This document shows, in pieces, positions 43,124 through 54,116 of a DNA stretch of 64,000 bases. Each line of letters opens with the position of its first letter. Positions within the stretch are counted from its first letter, which is position 1. Below the pieces are notes generated by a model that was given only the letters and a program-made list of their open reading frames with translations, was not told where the DNA came from and did not search any database. The DNA comes from Haberlea rhodopensis (taxonomy: Eukaryota > Streptophyta > Magnoliopsida > Lamiales > Gesneriaceae). The stretch is taken from positions 248,001-312,000 of the forward strand of contig CAJQUN010000040.1 of assembly GCA_907163345.1 (NCBI GenBank), written 5' to 3'. Made by a program: the position numbers and the translations under genes.

Positions 43124-45288
43124 TGTGAGGGCCCGATCATAATGTGGAGTTTAATTATCACACAATGATTAATTTGTGTAAACAGCGGAAGATTTATTTC
43201 AAATGTCTTGTCAAATGGCCCTAATTGTTTTTCGATTTTAAGTAGTACATAGATAACGATACCAAAATATATATAGTTACATATTCCATTCACAGGCAAT
43301 ACATCATTCATTTATCGACATAACACTTAAAGTATTTCCAAATGCTATAAGTCAAATACAACATACACGGGCATACCCTGGTAAATTTATTTTATTAAAC
43401 GTAGAGTAATACTACTGGGAAAAGAAAACAATGCATAAACCTGAGCTCGCTCATCAAGGAGCTCGGTTATCTATAGATGCATCACCGAAAGCATCAGAAC
43501 ATTGTCCTCCTGCAAACCCTGTCATGCCCGAACAACAAAAGATATGACAACCCCCACAAAGGGGGTCAGTACCCCAGTACGAGAAATAAATAAATCATGA
43601 GAATGAGAAAGTATCATGCAATGCATACCATGTATAAATGCGATACATGAATGGGTTCAAAGAATCGAATATCAACATACAAAAATCGGAGTCCAAATGA
43701 AGGTATCATCAATCAATATCAAGCTCGAGCAGAGGGTGGCGACACACACACATTGCGCTAGGATAATCATCATGTGATGTGTCTGTCATCCCTCGTGTCT
43801 AGGTACAGCAGTAACGCGCGTGACTACAGTTGCTACCTTAACTACTGTCATCACCGTGCCTAGCATCCCCGACACTCAGAGTAAGTCAACTCAGTCATCA
43901 TCAAGGATATCAAAGAAGTAGATAGATCAATGTGATATGCCTATGAATCATCTATGCATCATTGATATATGCAACTCAATATGTCATGTAATCTCATGTA
44001 AAAGTCAATACATATCATGTAATTCACATAAGAAAATCAATTATCGCATATAAATCTAGTAATGTCATATAAGGTCATACATTAATACCATTACACGTCT
44101 TCGCCAGACGTCATGATAAAACTCATATCAACATACCTCCACCAGGCTATCAAAAAATACTCGCAAGCTCTGGATTTCCTCAAGTTTGACCTCGGGATAT
44201 CACAACTTGGTCAAATATCATTCATATCATCCAAATCTATCAATACACTAAACAAGGTTATGTCTTAATTCATTAGTTTAGCATTTCAGCAGACATATAC
44301 CTAGTAATAAGTCCATAAGTCTTTCAACACTAAAACAAATTACTTAAGCCCGTTTTTACCTGAAAGATAACTCAAACGGGGGCATTTCATATGTTCAATA
44401 CTTTTCCAAAATCGTTCATTTAATGGGTTTAAGTATGCCCAATCTGTGCATACAATTTCCCTTGTTCTATTTACAAAAACTAGTTCGACCAGATTCAGCA
44501 TAAAATTCACCATAATCATAAGACCTCCAAATGACTTCAAACCAGTGGGAAACGTTCGACAACTAAACAAGGTACATTTCATATTTTATGAGTTTTAGCT
44601 AATTCATAGGTCTAGATGTTGATTCATAGCATATTTCATTGAATTCAAATGTGCTCTGTTAGTGCATATTGAGCAGTGATAGGGAAAAAGACATTAATCA
44701 CTCATATGGACTCCAAATCATGTGAGGCCAATTTCTAATGCAACCTAACTCAAAAATTTAAAACTTTCATTCACACCAAGGTCAAAATCATAGCACATTT
44801 TGCCCAGATTTAAAATGAACACACTGCATGTGCAACCCGCCTACATCCATGTTTCAGTTTGTACTTATGGTAAAAACATCATAACTCATTCATTTCAACT
44901 CCAATTTACGTCTGCTTTTTTTAAAAAAAACTGGATAAAATTTAATTATCTACAACTTTTGTGTTTTGCTCAAAGTCAAATTTGAAGCTTATCAATTTCG
45001 AAAGATTTTCCAAACATACTGTATGTGCACTGAATGCTACATATCACAATTGACAGCAACTAAACTCATACTAAGGCACCTAAATTTGACCCTCTAACAC
45101 CATTCAAAGTTGATAAAACTCAAATATAGTGTTATACCTTCAATTAGCTTCAAGATTTGAGCAATATTCAGTAAATGAAACCAACCCAAACTCGGTTCCT
45201 CTCCAAGTGCATCAACTTCAACGATCTTGCTCCCCTTCTTCTTCATTCCTCGAATTTTTTTGCTCAAGTGTGGTTCTCACTAGGTTGA

Positions 45289-46687
45289 TGATAAGTGGAT
45301 TTTTACACTTAATTTGATATAAGATTAGGGGCGTTTTTGTAGTGATTCTTGGAAAATATTACTCTTTTTGATTTATATTTGTATATTTCAGGAATCCAGT
45401 GCCAAATGCATAAATGTGTAGGAAATAGGCTTAAAATGATGAAAAAGGACCAAACTGAGCAAACCTGGAAAGGAGGGGCAAAATCGTAATTTGCTGAAAA
45501 TAGAGGAAGCTACTGATCGCCTCAAATGAGGCGACCGAGCGCCTCGAGGCAGAATGTTATAGCGATTGATCGCCAATTACTACCGATCGATCGCCAGGAC
45601 TCGAAAAATTTGGGATTTTGTTTCCATCTTGCTTATTTGGTGTCCAAACTTGGTGAAATTCTTCCTACCATAATTATGGATTATCATGGACGTTTTTGGG
45701 ACTTTTTGGCTCATAATTGACCTACAATACACAGCCTCCATCACTCATCATCCTCTCCAACGATTCATACTCCATAACCATTGAAGAGAAGACGCATCGG
45801 AAGAGACGGGACGACGGAGCAACGCAATGAGTCAACGTCTCTCGTTATTTTCGTATTTCTAACTCTAGTTCTATATTTTCATTAGATTTTAATGTTTAGA
45901 ATGTTTCAAAACATGTTTATGCATTGTTATTTGATTGAGATTGTTGGCTAGGTTTGTTATCAAGACTTAGGGGATCCTTTGTATGAACCCATGATTTAAA
46001 TTGAATGTTTTGATTGATTCTTATTTATCTAAGTGCATAGATCACTGTTCTTCATGCTTTTAAGGGTTTGGCCATCCTTGAATGATAATAAATTACAATT
46101 GAGATCGAGAGATAAAATTGGAATTCAATATAGTGATTTATGCCGTGGATTTCAGACTGATATCGAGAGATAAAGTCAAATACATGTGTGATAGCTATAG
46201 ATTTACCAAAATTGAAGACTATAAGTTTTCATAGATCAACTTACAATATTAATTGTTCAATAAAGATACGAGAGTGAGCTTATTGTTACGTTAGTATTAG
46301 ATTTGTTATAGCCGGACCAATGTATAACAAGTGAATTAGGAAAACTCGTCACCTTAGATTGTTTGAATTAATGCTTAACTAATAGACAAATTGTGGGGGA
46401 TTACATAGGTGAACCGAAAGTCTTGATAATTGTCTCTATTGATTTTATTCTCATTCTCTATTGATTATTTGGGTTTATTATTGAAATAATTAGTCACTTA
46501 GTTAATTAATCACAACCAATTTTCGTAGGCTAAATATAGTTAAACTAGTGGAGTTTGGTACTTATTTCCTAGTCCTCGTGGGTTCGACACTCATACTTAT
46601 ACTATCATTATACTAAAACTTGACACCGTGCACTTGCGGTATAGAATCGCTACACTGAGAAATAACTGTTTAAAATAAAAGCGATCA
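45289..46687 (+). repeat. 5' LTR of the Athila-type element
   Basis: It ends AAATAAAAGCGATCA. It has a GATCGATCG-rich segment near 45510-45600 (GGCGACCGAGCGCCTCGAGG, CCGATCGATCGCC). Confidence 0.92.
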
Positions 46688-46693
46688 AGTTTT

Positions 46694-46711
46694 TGGCGCC
46701 ATTGCCGGGGA
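46694..46711 (+). promoter_or_regulatory. Athila-type primer binding site
   Basis: TGGCGCCATTGCCGGGGA starts six bases after the LTR. This is the classic Athila PBS. Confidence 0.92.
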
Positions 46712-46823
46712 CTAGTTTTTAATAATATCAAACGAGATTAGTTGACTGTAGTTTAGTCATTCATTTTTCTTCTTTTTCGATTTTTTATTCTCTCTACTCT
46801 TCTATTGTTTGTGTTCTTTTTGA

Positions 46824-47855
46824 TTGATTGTTACAGGTTGTTATCTCTTGGTGCATGTAAGGAGTAGCAACCCTACACTTGAGCCCTTTGATCCCGAGAT
46901 TGAACGCACTTGTCAAATGAGGCTAAGGCAAGCAAGAGCACACATGGCTAATACCGAGGAGATTCCGGTACCACCAGTTGCAAGATCACTCATGGACTAC
47001 GCCCACCCTTCATTCCATGTATCGATGTCGAGTATCACGAGACCCACCATCCAGGCCAACAATTTCGAGATCAAGCCTGCTATCATACAGATGATCCAAC
47101 ATTCGGTCCAGTTTGGGGGAGCAACTACTGATGATCCAAATGACCACATCTCCAACTTCTTGGAGACTTGTGATACATTCAAGCATAATGGCGTTACTGA
47201 TGACGCCATCAGGTTACGTTTGTTTCCCTTTTCTTTACGTGATAAAGCTAAATCTTGGTTACAATCGTTGCCTGTAGGGTCGATTACCACGTGGGATGGG
47301 ATGGCACAATTATTCTTGTCAAAGTTCTTTCCACCATCCAAAATGGCTAAGATGCGGAATGATATCACAACCTTTGCCCAATATGATCCAGAGACGTTGT
47401 ATGAGGCTTGGGAGCGCTTCAAACATCTACTGCGGAGATGCCCACATCATGGCCTCCCTATCTGGCTGCAGGTACAACCGTTTTATAACGGTTTATTTTC
47501 TGATAACAGTTCTATGATTGATGCAGCGTCAGGAGGAACTGTGATGAGGAAGACACCCGAGGAAGCTTATACGTTGTTGGAGGATATGGCTACTAATAGT
47601 TGTCAATGGCAGTCTGAAAGGAACGTGCCAAAGAAGCAAGTCGGATTGCATCAAGTGAGTGAAGTCACTGCACTAGCTGCCCAGTTGGAAGCTCTTAACA
47701 AGAAGATCGATAGTTTGAGCATGCATGCAATGCAAGTTCAAACTATTACATGCCAGCTTTGCCAAGGAGGACATCCGAGCACTGAATGCCAGGTTGGTAA
47801 CCCATTTGTTACAACTAATGAAGCTGTTAATTTTGTAGGGAACCGACCACCATAG
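46824..47855 (+). CDS. Athila gag
   Basis: A 343-codon frame begins with a non-ATG codon at 46824, so the real start may be further upstream or at an internal Met. The Athila capsid is recognised from NNFEIKPAIIQMIQHSVQFG, DPNDHISNFLETCDTFK, RLRLFPFSLRDKAKSWLQSL and FNGL-like FYNGLFSDNSSMID. A single zinc-knuckle-like CQLCQGGHPSTEC lies at about 47755-47793. The frame stops at 47853-47855, just after NFVGNRPP, where Athila polyproteins normally continue (NPYSNTYNPGWRNHPN-like), so the stop is premature. Capsid-type function is known for the family. This is the best preserved reading frame of the element. Confidence 0.88.
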   Translation: MIVTGCYLLVHVRSSNPTLEPFDPEIERTCQMRLRQARAHMANTEEIPVPPVARSLMDYAHPSFHVSMSSITRPTIQANNFEIKPAIIQMIQHSVQFGGATTDDPNDHISNFLETCDTFKHNGVTDDAIRLRLFPFSLRDKAKSWLQSLPVGSITTWDGMAQLFLSKFFPPSKMAKMRNDITTFAQYDPETLYEAWERFKHLLRRCPHHGLPIWLQVQPFYNGLFSDNSSMIDAASGGTVMRKTPEEAYTLLEDMATNSCQWQSERNVPKKQVGLHQVSEVTALAAQLEALNKKIDSLSMHAMQVQTITCQLCQGGHPSTECQVGNPFVTTNEAVNFVGNRPP

Positions 47856-49260
47856 ACCTACCCCTACCCAAATACGTACAATACTGGGCCGAGGAACTAT
47901 CCCCAACCACCACTGGGGTATGCACCAAAGCCAAGCATGGAGGAGCTGTTGACCAAGTTCATCACAGCGACGGAAACTAGATTCCAAAATCACGAGGCGT
48001 CGATAAAGAACTTGGAAGTCCAAGTGGGACAGTTAGCAAAGATCGTAGCCGAACGAAAACAAGGATCACTATCTAGTGACATTGAGACGAAACCTAGGGC
48101 GCAAGTCCATGCTATCACGTTGAGGAGCGGAAAGAAGGTCGCAGAGAAGAAGGATGTGCACGTATAGTTAAGAGGCGAGGCGGACAACAAGCAAGAAGAG
48201 GTGCAAACACGCGACAAAGGTAAGGTTTACTAAGACCCCTACACCCATCACACCTACTAAGGTAGAGATCCCACTCCCATTCCCCGCTGCGTATAAGAGA
48301 GCAAAGATTGATGCTAAATTTGCTAAATTTTTAGAATTGATTAGGAATCTTCATATTGAGATGCCTTTCATAGATGCTATTCGGCACATGCCGAATTATG
48401 CTAAGTTTTTAAAGGAGATTCTGTCAAAAAAGCGGAAACTGGGAGAGCATGAGATGATAAAATTAACTGAGGAGTGTTCTGCTGTCATTCAAAATGATTC
48501 ACCTCCAAAGTTAAAGGATCCAGGGAGTTTCACTATACCTTGCAAAATCAATTCTAAATCTTTCAATAAATATTTATGTGATTTGGGGTCAAGTGTTAAT
48601 TTAATGCCCTTGTCTGTGTACATGAAGTTGGGCTTATGAGAGCTAAAAGCAATAAATGTCTCACTGCAGATGGCAGACAAGTCCATCAAGTACCCTCATG
48701 GGATAGTGGAGGATGTACCGGTCAAGGTTGAAAAATTCACCATTCCGGTGGATTTCATGGTGCTAGACATAAAGGAGGAGGCGGACATGCCATTGATATT
48801 AGGAAGATCATTCCTAGCTACTGGAAGGGCATTGATAGATGTCCAAGAAGGGAAGTTGATCCTCCGAGTAGGGGGAATCAAGTTACTTATGATATGTTCA
48901 AAGTTGTGAACACTACACGCACTGAGCACAAATGTTTTAGTGTCAATATAATTGATACACTATTTGTTGATGCGAGGCAGGTTAAGAATGAGAAGAAGGT
49001 GGAGGTCACATCGAATGGCCGACAAAGAGGAGGTAAATTTGGTGTAGGAGACTCGGTATTAATGAATAGGAAAAAGATGAGATTTTTTCCATGGGAGTCA
49101 GACGCACCATGGGCTGGAAGTTGTCGATGTTCTACCATTCAACACCTTCAAACTGAGAGATGACCATGGGGGACTATTCACTGTGAAAGAGAAGTGGTTA
49201 CGACATTACCACATGGAGGATGAAAACTCTTTCCCCACTGGCCTTAGCGGCACTTGAGCA
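47856..49260 (+). pseudogene. Athila protease region fused to an integrase tail
   Basis: Frames at 47937-48167, 48337-48639, 48670-48909 and 48894-49163 carry gag-pol linker sequence (ITLRSGKKV near 48114), then the protease (CDLGSSVNLMPLSVYMKLGL, with Leu where many proteases have Thr, as is usual in Athila) and PLILGRSFLATGRALIDV. From about 49040 the text switches to the integrase C-terminus (VGDSVLMNRKKMRFFP and, in another frame, a segment ending near 49255). Stops at 48165, 48637 and elsewhere show decay. The reverse transcriptase, RNase H and integrase core have been removed by an internal deletion near 48900-49040. Confidence 0.8.
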
Positions 49261-50738
49261 TAAAGGGTAAAAAGTCCAGCTTGGGAGTATAAATCAAGAA
49301 CTCTTTCATATCCATTTGCTTTGTTTTTAGTTTATTTTGGTATGTTTTGTTTTTGTTTTTGATTTTGGCGAGACTCCATGTGTGCTGTGATCTGTCCAAC
49401 AATATGCCCCACGAGCTGACGAGGAATTGGACAACGATCACTGACGGTCGTTGTCAATGCTAAATGCTTTGTCTCATTTTCCATGCTTATTACATTGAGG
49501 ACAATGCATGCATTAAGTTTGGGGGAGTGCATTACTATGTCATGCTTCTTATTTGGAAATTGATCGTTTCTTGAGCACCAACAAAAAAATTTCTTGAAAA
49601 CAAAGTAAGATAAGAATAAATCATAGTAGTGGTCTCTAATCCATGATGATCTCACTTTGCATGTCAACTTAAGTTTTGATTGTAAAACTTGTTTGTGAAT
49701 ATCTTGTTTTGAGTAGCATGTCAAAGATGAGGAATATATTGAGCACATTTGAGTCATAATCTTGTGAATTGTATTTGGAGTAGTAATAATCTTTGTGAAC
49801 TTGATGAATTGTTTTGAGCATCTTAGAGTACCTTAGAAACTATTTGATGATGACACTTTGAGGCGAAATTTTAGAGTTATGAATTTGACTTGGAAATGAT
49901 TTAGGCGATCTTTGGACCGTTTGAGCCTTTCAAGTTTACCATGTTTACATCAATCTCTAGTATCCTAATTTGAGCCTAATTGAAAAAGAACGGAGTATGT
50001 TTAACATACTATTAGCCCCCATTCAACATTCTTTGGCAAACTCATTATACCCACCTAATTGAGCCTAAATTGAATATTTTTATCTTCACCCTAAGGGAGT
50101 ATAATGATTCTCATTAGAAGCACATGAATTGCTATATTTTGATGAGCTTATTGTAAAAAAAATGATGAATGAGAAAAGAAAAGAATAGAAAAAGCCTTGA
50201 GAAAAAAATTTATCCAACTAAGACCCAAAGTGGCCAAGGCTAAAAGAGAAAAAGAAGAGAAGCTCAAGTTGTGCTAACAATATGAACATTACATGCTTAT
50301 ACTTTCTTCTTTGTGCTATCCTATCCTATCCTTTCTTTGAAGCCAAGCACCTAGGCCTAAAGATACAAGCTTAAAAAGACCTATTGATACAAGTCTAGGG
50401 AGTGATTACATTATTGGAGAAGTTGTTTGAAAATAGGTCTATGGAATGCTCAAGGATAATCTTAACTTTCATTACCTAGCATGATTTGATCTATGAAAAT
50501 TGCATGGAACTTGAAAGCAACAATAGCACACATGCACGTTCTGATTCGGAGACATGTTGTTTGATCTAAGGGAAAACACAACATGTTGAACATTTTTGAT
50601 TGACTTTTGTTTGTCTGTAAATGAGATGTTTGAGCTACATGATTGACTATGAATTGGTTTATTTGAATCTTCAGTGTTGAACTTGACTGTTTGGTCTTAT
50701 TTCTTGCTCGAGACGATCAAGTTTAAGTTTGGGGGAGT
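49261..50738 (+). other. Athila 3' non-coding region and polypurine tracts
   Basis: About 1.5 kb without a supportable gene. AAGTTTGGGGGAG occurs twice, at about 49516-49528 and 50725-50737. The second abuts the 3' LTR and is the functional polypurine tract. Confidence 0.75.
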
Positions 50739-52134
50739 TGATAAGTGTGATTTTTACACTTAATTTGATATAATTAGGAGCGTTTTTGTAGTGATTCTTG
50801 GAAAATATTATTCTTTTTGGTTTATATTTGTATATTTCAGGAATCCAGGGCCAAATGCATAAAAGTGGAGGAAATAGGCTTAAAATGATGAAAAAGACCA
50901 AACTGAGCAAACCTGGAAAAGGAGGGGCAAAATCATAATTTGCTGAAAATAGAGGAAGCGACCGATCGCCTCAAATGAGGCGACCGATCGCCTCGAGGCA
51001 AAATGTTATGGTGATCGATCGCCAATTACTGCCGATCGATCGCCAGGACTCGAAAAATTCGGGATTTTGTTTCCATCTTGGTTATTTGGTGTCCAAACTT
51101 GGTGAAACTCTTCCTACCATAAATATGGATTATCATGGACGTTTTTGGGACTTTTTGGTTCATAATTGACCTACAATACACAACCTCCATCACTCATCAT
51201 CCTCTCCAACGATCCATACACCATAACCATTGAAGAGAAGACGCATCGGAAGAGACGGGACGACGGAGCAACGCAAGGAGTCAACGCCTCTCGTTATTTT
51301 CATATTTCTAACTCTAGTTCTATATTTTCATTAGATTTTAATGTTTAGAATGTTGCAAAACATGTTTATGCATTGTTATTTGATGGAGATTGTTGGCTAG
51401 GTTTGTTATCAAGACTTAGGGCATCCTTTGTATGAAACCATGATATAAATTGAATGTTTTCATTGATTCTTATTTATCTAAGTGCGTAGATAATTGTTCT
51501 TCATGCTTTAAGGGTTTGGCCATCCTTGAATGATAATAAATTACAATTGAGATCGAGAGATAAAATTGGAATTCGATATAGTGATTTATGCCGTGGATTT
51601 CAGACTGATATCGAGAGATAAAGTCAAATACATGTGTGATAGCCATAGATTTACCAAAATCGAAGGCTAGAAGTTTTCATAGATCAACTTACAATATTAA
51701 TTGTTCAATAAGGATACGAGAATGGCTTATTGTTACGTTAGTATTAGATTTGTTATAGCCGGACCAATGTATAACAAGTGAATTAGGAAAACTCGTCACC
51801 TTAGATTGTTTGAATTAATGCTTAACTAATAGACGAATTGTGGGGGATTACATAGGTGAACCGGAAGTCTTGATAATTGTCTCTATTGATTTTATTCTCA
51901 TTCTCTATTGATTGTTTGGGTTTATTATTGAATTAATTAGTCACTTTAGTTAATTAATCACAACAAATTTTCGTAGGCTAAATATAGTTAAACTAGTGGA
52001 GTTTGGTACTTATTTCCTAGTCCTCGTGGATTCGACACTCATACTTATACTATCATTATACTAAAACTGACACCGTGCACTTGTGGTATAGAATCGCTAC
52101 ACTGAGAAATAACTGTTTAAAATAAAATCGATGA
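50739..52134 (+). repeat. 3' LTR of the Athila-type element
   Basis: Colinear with 45289-46687, with scattered substitutions and small indels (clearly more diverged than the Tekay-like pair). It ends AAATAAAATCGATGA, where the 5' copy has GATCA. GATCGATCG motifs lie at about 50960-51045. Confidence 0.92.
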
Positions 52135-52515
52135 GTTGAAGCACTTAAATCTTCAATTGCATGTGAATTTATAGCTAAAATTCTCTTAGGGAAGTTGAGA
52201 GGGATTCAAAAATGGTGGAGAGAAATAGGAATAAGGACAAGTTAAAAGAAGAAGGTGAAGTCTTATTTTAAATGAGAATGGGCGATGCCCACTATGCTAT
52301 TTTTTTTTATACATAATATAGATAAGTGATCCATGTGTCAAATTAATTTAATAAGTGTGCTCTTGCATTCACCTTGCATGTATTCATGTGTATCTTGATG
52401 TATTTTATCTCAATTAAAAAAATAATGTGTTGTGCTCCGAAACACCTTAAATCAAAATCTCAACTTTTATTTACCTGGGTTTGCTTAATCATCGTTAATT
52501 CGGATTAATCATAAT

Positions 52516-52567
52516 TAATTAGCAATAGGATCTTACACTTCTAATTAGCAATAGGATCTTACACTTC
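52516..52567. repeat. 26-bp exact tandem duplication spanning an LTR border
   Basis: TAATTAGCAATAGGATCTTA plus CACTTC occurs twice in a row (52516-52541, 52542-52567). It covers the end of the minus-strand LTR and four bases of internal DNA. Confidence 0.9.
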
Positions 52568-52569
52568 TT

Positions 52570-54110
52570 CACTCTTAAAATGATTTCGTCTTCGAAATCG
52601 CAATACTAAGTATAACTCATATGAGATGTATCAATCTCATTCACAGATCATAAGAATCATCATGTATCAGTGACAACTCTTGTGGTAGTGCCAACGATAT
52701 ACCACTGAACCAAACTTCTCTATGACTTCTCAAGGTTCAAAATATCGAGACAACATCGTACCTCACTGAACGAATCGTATCGGCCATCGTAAAGGTAATA
52801 TCTTCATATTTACCTGATTCTCAACTTGAAGTTCTAACGATATATTTCTCTTGTTGGCATAGTAAACCTGCTTACTTTAAGCCAATTTCATTCGTTTTCA
52901 CAGAAAACTTATCGTTCCTAGCATTTCCTCAACAACCTCAAGTTGTGCCAAATATTCCTTATCAATTTCATCTCATCATATCAACGATCGGTAATTCTGG
53001 CTCTACAAACTTCAACTGATGCCATCCTGATAGTTGTCTGGAACTTAAATTATATGAAAATTCTACTAGTGAATAGTGATTCGAGCCGATTCCCACTAAA
53101 TTCATCACTATTAATCGAGACATAACTTCCAAAGTCTGGATAATTATCTCAGTTTGTCCATCAGTCTGGGTATGATAAGCAACACTCATTGCTAACTTAG
53201 TACACATGTAACTTAAATTATATGAAAATTCTACTAGTGAATAGTGATTCGAGCCGATTCCCACTAAATTCATCACTATTAATCGAGACATAACTTCCAA
53301 AGTCTGGATAATTATCTCAGTTTGTCCATCAGTCTGGGTATGATAAGCAACACTCATTGCTAACTTAGTACACATGACCTCCTGAAAATAGTTTTTGAAT
53401 TCGGATGTTATCCTCGGATTTCTATCAGATGCAATTGTTACAGACACTCACTATAACTAAACCACATTATCCACATCTTAAACTTTTCTTTTTTCTCATA
53501 GGTATACAGACAATCATATGAAATAAATATCTTGTATTGAATAGTTAATCAATTCTGATTCAACTTGTTTTACAATCTCTGTTTGATTTAAACAATTGAG
53601 TTGTAAAACCCAAAGCTAGAAATTTCTCTAATTCATTGTGGCACTTACAAGTTCTGCAATATTCCATTAGGTCTCGTCTTTTTATCTTGACCGGCTGGCA
53701 TGCCAAATAATTTGCCAAAAAGTTCTAAAATCTCTTTCTCCATACCATCCCATCAGAAATAGGATCTGAAGAATGATACATCTCATCATTCCCAGAATAA
53801 CACTATGTCATCTATAGTGTGCTTTCTGCAGTAATACTTCTTTCTAATCGATAGGATTCGATGCTATTTACTGTTTGTTCAATCACAACCCACCACTAAA
53901 TGGCATACCAAAATCTAGTTGGTTGATGAGACATAACCAATCTCTTCAATCAATTTCTGTTAGGGTCTGTCCTCGAATCTTTCCGATCTTCGAAATCAAA
54001 TGTGACTCAAACTGCAAAGCATACATTGATGCTACCATTTCACCATGCACTCTTCGGTATAGCGCATCTACTACTATATTCACCATTCTTGATTAATATT
54101 GACTATCAGA
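52570..54110 (-). pseudogene. Degenerate Tekay-like pol (RNase H end and integrase)
   Basis: Minus-strand reading from the right: RNase H end VNIVVDALYRR (about 54085-54050), a poorly readable stretch, then integrase core SDRNPRITSEFKNYFQ, SVAYHTQTDGQTEIIIQTLE and SLVEFSYN (53447-52968). The second catalytic Asp (SDRNP) and the Glu (TDGQTE) are visible. A 168-bp segment is duplicated exactly and in frame (53042-53209 and 53210-53377), so QTDGQTE occurs twice. 52570-52960 should hold the integrase C-terminus and chromodomain but is too decayed to read with confidence. The element is dead. Confidence 0.75.
53042..53377 (-). repeat. 168-bp exact in-frame tandem duplication in integrase
   Basis: Two copies of 168 bp (56 codons) start AACTTAAATTATATG and end GTACACATG. 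I see no differences between them, so the duplication is much younger than the surrounding decay. Confidence 0.93.
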
Positions 54111-54116
54111 GTCAAA

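Larger units (their letters stand above)
45289..52134 (+). mobile_element. Athila-type Ty3/gypsy element, deletion derivative with TSD GTTGA
   Basis: LTRs at 45289-46687 (1399 bp) and 50739-52134 (1396 bp) both start TGATAAGTG(T)GATTTTTAC. A perfect TSD, GTTGA, lies at 45284-45288 and 52135-52139. The PBS TGGCGCCATTGCCGGGGA (46694) is the Athila type, and the polypurine tract AAGTTTGGGGGAGT abuts the 3' LTR. Gag and a protease region are present, followed directly by the last part of integrase. Reverse transcriptase, RNase H and most of integrase are deleted. About 1.5 kb of non-coding DNA then precedes the 3' LTR, where Athila elements may carry an env-like frame. It is non-autonomous. Confidence 0.92.
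43124..54110 (-). mobile_element. Minus-strand Tekay-like element remnant, split by an Athila insertion
   Basis: On the plus strand a long LTR begins TGTGAGGGCCCGATC at 43124, is interrupted at 45288, resumes at 52135 and ends ATAGGATCTTACA at 52563. Removing the insertion leaves one continuous sequence with a single GTTGA. The LTR would be about 2.6 kb. To its right lie the complement of the GATTTCGAAGACGAAATC pol-end palindrome (about 52582-52600) and integrase/RNase H remnants up to about 54110, so this is the 3' LTR of a minus-strand element. The 5' part and 5' LTR are missing, cut by the Tat element at about 54160. Confidence 0.7.
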
